Below, piece by piece: positions 14,641 to 19,184 of a DNA stretch of 19,184 nucleotides. Under the pieces are notes generated by a model. It did not search any database, had not been told where the DNA came from, and was given only the letters and a program-made list of their open reading frames with translations. Each line of letters begins with the position of its first letter. Within the stretch, counting starts at the first letter, position 1. The DNA comes from CAYFVU01 sp964346645 (lineage in GTDB: Bacteria; Spirochaetota; Spirochaetia; DSM-16054; Sediminispirochaetaceae). Where the stretch lies: assembly GCA_964346645.1 (NCBI GenBank), contig CAYFVU010000071.1, forward strand, positions 1 to 19,184. The letters are read 5' to 3'. The position numbers were made by a program, and so were the translations under genes.

Positions 14641-15438
14641 ATGCCCGAGAAAACCATTCTCGTGACCAGTTTCGGCACCACCTACACCGACACCCGGGAA
14701 AAAACTATCGATGCATGTGAGGATCGTATGGCCGAGCAATTCCCGGACTATCGGATTAGGCGCAGCTTCACCTCGCACATCATCATTCGCCGGCTCAGGG
14801 AACGTGACGGCATGGAGGTGCCCACTACGGAGGAGGCGCTAGAGGTGTTGGCTCAGGAGGGATGCGGTGAGGTGGTAATACAGCCGCTGCACTTCATCCC
14901 AGGAGCGGAGTTTCACGAGAAGATCATGAGAAGTGCCGTCTCCTTCAGGGGCAGGTTCAAAAAGCTGGTGATGGGTCGTACCTTGCTTTTTCATGAGAAG
15001 GATTATACCGAGGTCATACGGGCCTTGATGATGCGGATGCCCGAACTCGATGAGGGAAGCGCCGCGGTTCTCATGGGTCACGGAACCAGTCATCCCTCGA
15101 ACGCCTGTTATTCCTGCCTGCAGACCTTTTTGTATGACGAGGGGCTGCCGGTCTTTGTTGGCAATGTGGAAGGGTATCCCAAGCTAAATACGATCATCAT
15201 GCGGCTGAAGGCGCGTCGAATACGCAGGGTCCACCTGATGCCCTTCATGCTGGTGGCAGGAGAGCATGCCCGCAAGGATATGGCCGGCGGGGGAGAAAAT
15301 TCCTGGGAATCGATTCTGCGCCGCGAGGGATTCGAGGTGGAAGTGCACATGCAGGGTCTCGGAGAAAATCCCGAGATACAGCGACTGTACGCCCGGCGGG
15401 CCGCCGACGCGATCAGCGGCGTATACAGCTGCCTCTGA
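14641..15438 (+). CDS. cbiK: Sirohydrochlorin cobaltochelatase, CbiK type
   Basis: CbiK inserts Co(II) into sirohydrochlorin at the entry to the anaerobic pathway. The 265-residue protein has the CbiK start ILVTSFGTTYTDTREKTIDA, the metal/porphyrin site LMGHGTSHPSNA with His147, and MPFMLVAGEHARKDMAGG with His209. These two histidines correspond to the catalytic pair of enterobacterial CbiK. IQPLHFIPGAEFHE carries the conserved acidic residue. It has no signal peptide, so it is cytoplasmic, unlike the periplasmic CbiK forms of Desulfovibrio. GGAGGA at 14629-14634 supports ATG 14641. Confidence 0.95.
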   Translation: MPEKTILVTSFGTTYTDTREKTIDACEDRMAEQFPDYRIRRSFTSHIIIRRLRERDGMEVPTTEEALEVLAQEGCGEVVIQPLHFIPGAEFHEKIMRSAVSFRGRFKKLVMGRTLLFHEKDYTEVIRALMMRMPELDEGSAAVLMGHGTSHPSNACYSCLQTFLYDEGLPVFVGNVEGYPKLNTIIMRLKARRIRRVHLMPFMLVAGEHARKDMAGGGENSWESILRREGFEVEVHMQGLGENPEIQRLYARRAADAISGVYSCL

Positions 15439-15468
15439 TCGGAATGGCAAGCAGGAGGGGAACGTATC

Positions 15469-18138
15469 ATGAATCCAGCGCACGGCGGTAACATTCGGAA
15501 GATAGCGGAGGCTACCCGGCTCTCCCCGGAGAGCATCATCGATTTCAGCGCGAACATCAACCCTCTGGGCTTTCCCGAGTGGCTCCGACCGCTTCTCAGC
15601 AGAGAGGTGGAGAACCTGGTCCACTACCCCGACATAGAATCGACGGCGCTACGGCGGGAGATCTCGGAGCGCTGGGGCATCTCAATCGGTAGGGTAGTGA
15701 CGGGAAACGGCACTGCGCAGCTGATGCACGCCGTGGGAAGGGTATTTCGCGGGCGGACCGCCGTTATCCCCGTCCCATCGTATGCGGACTATGAGGAGAG
15801 CTGCAGGGCGGCCGACATGAACATTCGGCGCATCGAGCTCCGTGAGGACGAGGATTTTTGTCTTTCCCTCGCCGGGCTCGAAGATGTGCTGAGGGAGATC
15901 GAGGGTGAGTCCCTGGTGTTTTTAGGGCTTCCCAACAATCCCACAGGACTGAGTCCGGATGCCGGGCAGCTGACGGAGCTTATACGGAGGATGCCGGAGA
16001 CCCTCTTCTGCCTGGACGAGGCCTTCACGGACTTCGTGCCCGATGCAGTCTCCTTTGCGGGCAGTGTTTCCGCCAATACCCTGGTATTCCGCTCCATGAC
16101 CAAATTCTACGCGGTCCCCGGACTGCGGGTGGGCTGGATGACCGCGCCTGAGGAGATCGCAGGCCGGATACGCACTGCGCTTCCCCCGTGGTCCCTCAAC
16201 CATTTGGCAGAGACGGTGGGGGTGCGGGCTCTTCAGGACGATCAGTACGCCGCAAAGAGTCGGGAGTACGTGGCCGAGGAGCGTGACTTCCTCCTACGTG
16301 AGCTGCAGGGTATTCCGGGTCTCAAGGTCTTCCACGGTGAGGCAAATTTTCTCTTGGTAAAGATTGTCCGGGACGCTCATATGGGCGACGCCGGAGGCGC
16401 CGCAGAGCTCTCCCGATACCTTCTGCAGCGGGGAATCGCCGTGCGTGAGTGTGCCTCGTTTCCCGGCCTCGATGATTCGTACTTCCGAATCGCGGTGCGC
16501 ACGCGGGAGGAGAATGAGCATCTTTGTGAGGCCTTACACTCCTATTTTACGGGAAACAAAAGGGAGACCGGCCACACAGACGCCGTCGGCCCAACCGCCG
16601 GCGGTAGCAGCGCCAGCCGACGTTCCGCACCCGGAGCCACCCCTGCCTTGATGCTTCAGGGTACATCCTCAAATGCCGGAAAGAGCGTACTGGCGGCGGC
16701 GTTCTGCCGGATTCTCCTGCAGGACGGGTTCAGGGTGGCGCCGTTTAAGGCGCAGAACATGGCCCTCAACTCCTACGTGACGAAGGATGGAAAAGAGATG
16801 GGGCGTGCCCAAGTGGTACAGGCGCAGGCATGCCGCAGGGAGCCGGACGTGAGGATGAATCCGGTCCTCATTAAGCCCAACTCGGAGGTAGGCTCACAGA
16901 TTATCTTGATGGGAAAGCCGCTCAGCAATATGTCTGCCCGAGAGTATTACGGCCACAAGCGCAATCTGGTGGAGCCGGTACACGAGAGCTACCGCCGGCT
17001 CTGCAGTGAGAACGACGTGATGGTCCTGGAGGGGGCGGGCAGCCCCGGGGAGATCAACCTCCGAGAGCACGACATCGTCAACATGAAGATGGCCCGGTTC
17101 GCCGATGCGGCTGTAATGCTGACCGGGGACATAGACCGGGGCGGGGTCTTCGCTTCCTTCGTCGGCACCATGGAGGTGCTCCACGAGTGGGAGAGGCGGT
17201 TGGTGAAGGGTTTCATAGTCAACAGGTTCAGGGGGGACGAGAGCCTTCTGCAACCGGCCCTGGACTACACCTGGGAGCACACGGGACGGAGGATCTTTGG
17301 CGTGGTTCCGTACATTCAGGACCTCGGAATCCCCGAGGAGGACTCGGTGACGTTCAAGAACGAGATAGAGTCCGGTGGCCACCGCCGGCGGAAATCAAGA
17401 GAGCTGCGTATCGTGGCGGTCGATCTGCCCCACATCTCGAACTTCACGGATTTCGATGCGCTGGAGATAGAGCCCGACGTGGAACTGAGGGTGGTCTCCA
17501 CGGCCGAGGAGCTGTCGGCCGAACCAGCCCCCGACGCGCTCATCATCCCGGGCACGAAGAACGTGATCTCCGACCTTCGACACCTCACTCGGCGGGGGAT
17601 CACGGAGGCGATTCTCGAGTTGGCCCGCAGGGACGGGCCCCGGCCGATGATAATAGGCATCTGCGGAGGCCTGCAGATGCTGGGCAGGAGGGTAGAGGAT
17701 CCCGACCACCTCGAATCCGACGCCGAAGGGGCGGACGGCATGGGACTTCTGGATGTTACCACGGTGCTGAAGCCCGAAAAAACGCTCAGGAAGACGAGGG
17801 GCGTGCACCGGAGCTCCGGTCTTTCGGTGAGCGGCTACGAGATCCACCACGGGGTGACGGACCTGCACGGCGCCGGCGCCGCGATTCTGGATGATAAGGG
17901 AACCATCCTCGGCGTGGAGAACCGGGAAGGATCGGTGTGGGGGACCTACCTCCACGGGGTGTTCGACGCGGATGAGTTTCGCAGGCACCTCCTCAATTCT
18001 CTGAGAGAGAAGAAGCGACTTCCCCCCCTCCGAGAGACGTCTTCCTATGACGTGGATGCCTCCATAGACCGTCTCGCCAACCTGGTGAGGGCGCATGTGG
18101 ACGTAGAGGCGATTTATCGACTGCTGGGTATTGCATGA
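15469..18138 (+). CDS. cobD-cbiP: Fusion of threonine-phosphate decarboxylase (CobD) and cobyric acid synthase (CbiP)
   Basis: The 889-residue protein joins two enzymes. Residues 1-362 are a PLP aminotransferase-fold CobD: DFSANINPLGFP, FLGLPNNPTGLSP, LDEAFTDF, the PLP lysine Lys212 in RSMTKFYAVPGLRVGW, and an Arg in FRIAVRTREEN. A Gly/Ser/Arg-rich linker spans 363-392. Residues 393-889 are CbiP: P-loop QGTSSNAGKS from 397, FKAQNMALNSYVT, MNPVLIKPNSE, LEGAGSPGEINL, the glutaminase nucleophile Cys732 in GICGGLQMLG, YEIHHGVT and His829 in YLHGVFD. CobD makes (R)-1-amino-2-propanol O-phosphate; CbiP makes adenosylcobyric acid. Both are the substrates of CbiB, encoded next. GCAGGAGGGG before ATG 15469 gives a good start. 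The frame is continuous and no internal start with a good ribosome-binding site is seen, so a true fusion is likely. Confidence 0.94.
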   Translation: MNPAHGGNIRKIAEATRLSPESIIDFSANINPLGFPEWLRPLLSREVENLVHYPDIESTALRREISERWGISIGRVVTGNGTAQLMHAVGRVFRGRTAVIPVPSYADYEESCRAADMNIRRIELREDEDFCLSLAGLEDVLREIEGESLVFLGLPNNPTGLSPDAGQLTELIRRMPETLFCLDEAFTDFVPDAVSFAGSVSANTLVFRSMTKFYAVPGLRVGWMTAPEEIAGRIRTALPPWSLNHLAETVGVRALQDDQYAAKSREYVAEERDFLLRELQGIPGLKVFHGEANFLLVKIVRDAHMGDAGGAAELSRYLLQRGIAVRECASFPGLDDSYFRIAVRTREENEHLCEALHSYFTGNKRETGHTDAVGPTAGGSSASRRSAPGATPALMLQGTSSNAGKSVLAAAFCRILLQDGFRVAPFKAQNMALNSYVTKDGKEMGRAQVVQAQACRREPDVRMNPVLIKPNSEVGSQIILMGKPLSNMSAREYYGHKRNLVEPVHESYRRLCSENDVMVLEGAGSPGEINLREHDIVNMKMARFADAAVMLTGDIDRGGVFASFVGTMEVLHEWERRLVKGFIVNRFRGDESLLQPALDYTWEHTGRRIFGVVPYIQDLGIPEEDSVTFKNEIESGGHRRRKSRELRIVAVDLPHISNFTDFDALEIEPDVELRVVSTAEELSAEPAPDALIIPGTKNVISDLRHLTRRGITEAILELARRDGPRPMIIGICGGLQMLGRRVEDPDHLESDAEGADGMGLLDVTTVLKPEKTLRKTRGVHRSSGLSVSGYEIHHGVTDLHGAGAAILDDKGTILGVENREGSVWGTYLHGVFDADEFRRHLLNSLREKKRLPPLRETSSYDVDASIDRLANLVRAHVDVEAIYRLLGIA

Positions 18139-18139
18139 G

Positions 18140-19099
18140 ATGGCGCTCCTCACGCTTCCGTTTGTGATAGCCCTCGTCCTCGATGCCGCGATAGGCGACC
18201 CGCCCTGGATCCACCACCCGGTCAAGGCGATGGGGGGCTTGGCGAGCCGGTGCGAGAGGCTGTTCAGGCGCTCGCACCTGTCTCCCGGATCGGCAGGGAT
18301 GCTGTCGTGGATCGTCGTTGTCGGTAGCACCGCCGTGCTCAGCCTCCTTCTCCTGACGGTCTCTCACCGATTCCATCCCGCCGCGGGGATGCTGGTGTCT
18401 TCCATCCTCCTCTACTTCTCCATAGCCTCGCGGGACCTGGCCGTCCATGCCCTAAGGGTGCAGCGGGCTCTCGAACGTGGAGACATGGGAGAGGCGAGGC
18501 GCCGAGTCTCGTTTCTCTGCAGCCGTGACACAGGAAGCCTGGATGAGCAGGGGCTGCTGCGCGCTACGGTGGAGAGCGTGGCCGAGAACCTCTCGGACGG
18601 CATCATCGCCCCCCTGTTTTTCGCCGCACTGGGAGGCCCGGCCGCGGCGATGATCTACAAGGCGGTCAACACACTGGATTCGATGTTCGGCTACAAGAAC
18701 GAATGGTATGCTGAATTCGGTTGGTTCTCGGCCAAGGCGGATGATCTGGTTAACTACTTTCCTGCTCGGTTGAGCGGATTAATTCTCTGTTTTTCCGCGC
18801 TCCTCATGCGGCGCACCGATGCGCGGGAGGCCCTTCGCATGATGATCCGAGATCAAGGGAAGGCCGCGTCGCCGAACGCCGGGTACCCGGAGGCTGCGGC
18901 AGCCGGTGCCCTGGGGATACGCCTCGGTGGCCCTAGCCACTACTTCGGCTCGATGGTGGACAAGCCCTACCTTGGGGAAGGGACCAGGCCCCTGCGGCAT
19001 GAGGATATCATGGGAGCGGTGAGATTGATGTGGACGGCTACGCTGCTTTTTACCGCCTGTGCAGTTGCGCTCCGATACGGCCTATCCATGCTGCCGTAA
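18140..19099 (+). CDS. cbiB: Adenosylcobinamide-phosphate synthase
   Basis: CbiB (called CobD in aerobic organisms) is a membrane protein that attaches aminopropanol phosphate to adenosylcobyric acid. The 319-residue protein begins MALLTLPFVIALVLDAAIGDPPW and has the family strings IHHPVKAMGGLASRCE, SVAENLSDGIIAPLFFAALGG, AVNTLDSMFGYKNEWYAEFG, DDLVNYFPARL and SPNAGYPEAAAAGALG, plus a late GGPSHYFG. Hydrophobic segments near 3-18, 58-95, 160-175 and at the end fit a polytopic protein. ATG 18140 lies one base after the preceding stop (TGAGATG, as at cobT-cobS). An in-frame TTG at 18131 would add three residues and is less likely. Confidence 0.95.
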   Translation: MALLTLPFVIALVLDAAIGDPPWIHHPVKAMGGLASRCERLFRRSHLSPGSAGMLSWIVVVGSTAVLSLLLLTVSHRFHPAAGMLVSSILLYFSIASRDLAVHALRVQRALERGDMGEARRRVSFLCSRDTGSLDEQGLLRATVESVAENLSDGIIAPLFFAALGGPAAAMIYKAVNTLDSMFGYKNEWYAEFGWFSAKADDLVNYFPARLSGLILCFSALLMRRTDAREALRMMIRDQGKAASPNAGYPEAAAAGALGIRLGGPSHYFGSMVDKPYLGEGTRPLRHEDIMGAVRLMWTATLLFTACAVALRYGLSMLP

Positions 19100-19134
19100 G
19101 CGGCGCACTGGAGCAAACGGGTACACCTTGGAAA

Positions 19135-19184
19135 ATGGTTCAAAGATTGGGTATAGAGAAAGCAGGGGGTCCACTTAGGCCCTA
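19135..19184 (+). CDS. Possible start of a further gene, cut by the window end
   Basis: ATG 19135 opens a frame that stays open to the window end and reads MVQRLGIEKAGGPLRP. There is no strong Shine-Dalgarno, and 16 residues cannot identify a family. The 35 bases between the cbiB stop and this ATG contain no terminator-like hairpin, so the operon may continue. CobC, CbiJ or CbiT would be natural next genes, but nothing here indicates any of them. Confidence 0.15.
   Translation, partial: MVQRLGIEKAGGPLRP

Noticed and set aside
16640..16660. Separate start for the CbiP half of the fusion
   Set aside because: ATG 16651 is in frame, but no Shine-Dalgarno precedes it and the upstream frame is continuous with an intact CobD.
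17395..18330. Minus-strand open frame of 311 codons opposite cbiP and cbiB
   Set aside because: It is antisense to well-conserved catalytic regions of both genes and has no family features.
1..19184. CRISPR arrays, insertion sequences, tRNA or rRNA genes, prophage or defence genes
   Set aside because: No direct-repeat arrays, transposase motifs, terminal inverted repeats or tRNA-like cloverleaf ends were seen; almost the whole window is accounted for by biosynthetic genes.

Overview
The window is a plus-strand cobamide (vitamin B12) biosynthesis locus of the anaerobic, early-cobalt-insertion type, preceded by a short threonine-biosynthesis segment. The organism is a bacterium with Shine-Dalgarno starts, moderately high GC and tightly packed operons. 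The anaerobic enzyme set (CbiK, CbiD, CbiG, single-domain CbiE), a ThrB2/ApgM-type homoserine kinase next to thrC, and a B12-riboswitch-controlled exported protein that may be an outer-membrane receptor fit an anaerobic or facultative diderm. Spirochaetota or a deltaproteobacterial-type lineage are the guesses I would test first, with low confidence. The window contains a run of 100 Ns (7014-7113), so it comes from a scaffolded draft or metagenomic assembly.

Layout. (1) 1-3036: the tail of an unidentified gene, a small unknown gene that appears frameshifted, threonine synthase (thrC, apparently broken by a 1-base deletion right at its PLP lysine), and an ApgM/ThrB2-like enzyme overlapping thrC by ATGA. 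(2) 3037-3291: remains of a small unknown gene, with a frameshift and an in-frame TAG, ending in an ATGA overlap with cobU. (3) 3288-6406: nucleotide-loop assembly block: cobU, a TIM-barrel gene that looks like the cobamide-remodelling enzyme CbiR, cobT, cobS. (4) 6407-6852: non-coding leader with a recognisable cobalamin riboswitch and a possible RBS-sequestering hairpin. (5) 6853-7013: the first 54 codons of an exported protein cut by the gap. (6) 7118-19099: corrin-ring and adenosylation block: cobA/btuR, cbiA, cbiC, cbiD, cbiE, cbiL, cbiF, cbiG, cbiH, cbiK, a cobD-cbiP fusion, cbiB.

How the genes work together. CbiK inserts cobalt into sirohydrochlorin; CbiL, CbiH, CbiF, CbiG, CbiD, CbiE and CbiC carry the ring through methylation, contraction and rearrangement; CbiA and the CbiP half of the fusion amidate side chains; CobA adenosylates cobalt. 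The CobD half makes aminopropanol phosphate from threonine phosphate, and CbiB attaches it to cobyric acid. CobU, CobT and CobS then activate and attach the lower ligand. The putative CbiR would let the cell strip foreign cobamides and rebuild them with the same CobU/CobT/CobS. Two ring-pathway enzymes, CbiJ and CbiT, are not visible; they may lie in the gap or elsewhere.

The most interesting points are the cbiR-like gene inside the cobU-cobT-cobS operon, the CobD-CbiP fusion followed directly by cbiB, the short CbiG lacking its central region, the missing CbiJ/CbiT, the riboswitch with a visible RBS-blocking stem, and the concentration of apparent indels in the left 3.2 kb. I see no mobile elements, CRISPR arrays, tRNA or rRNA genes.
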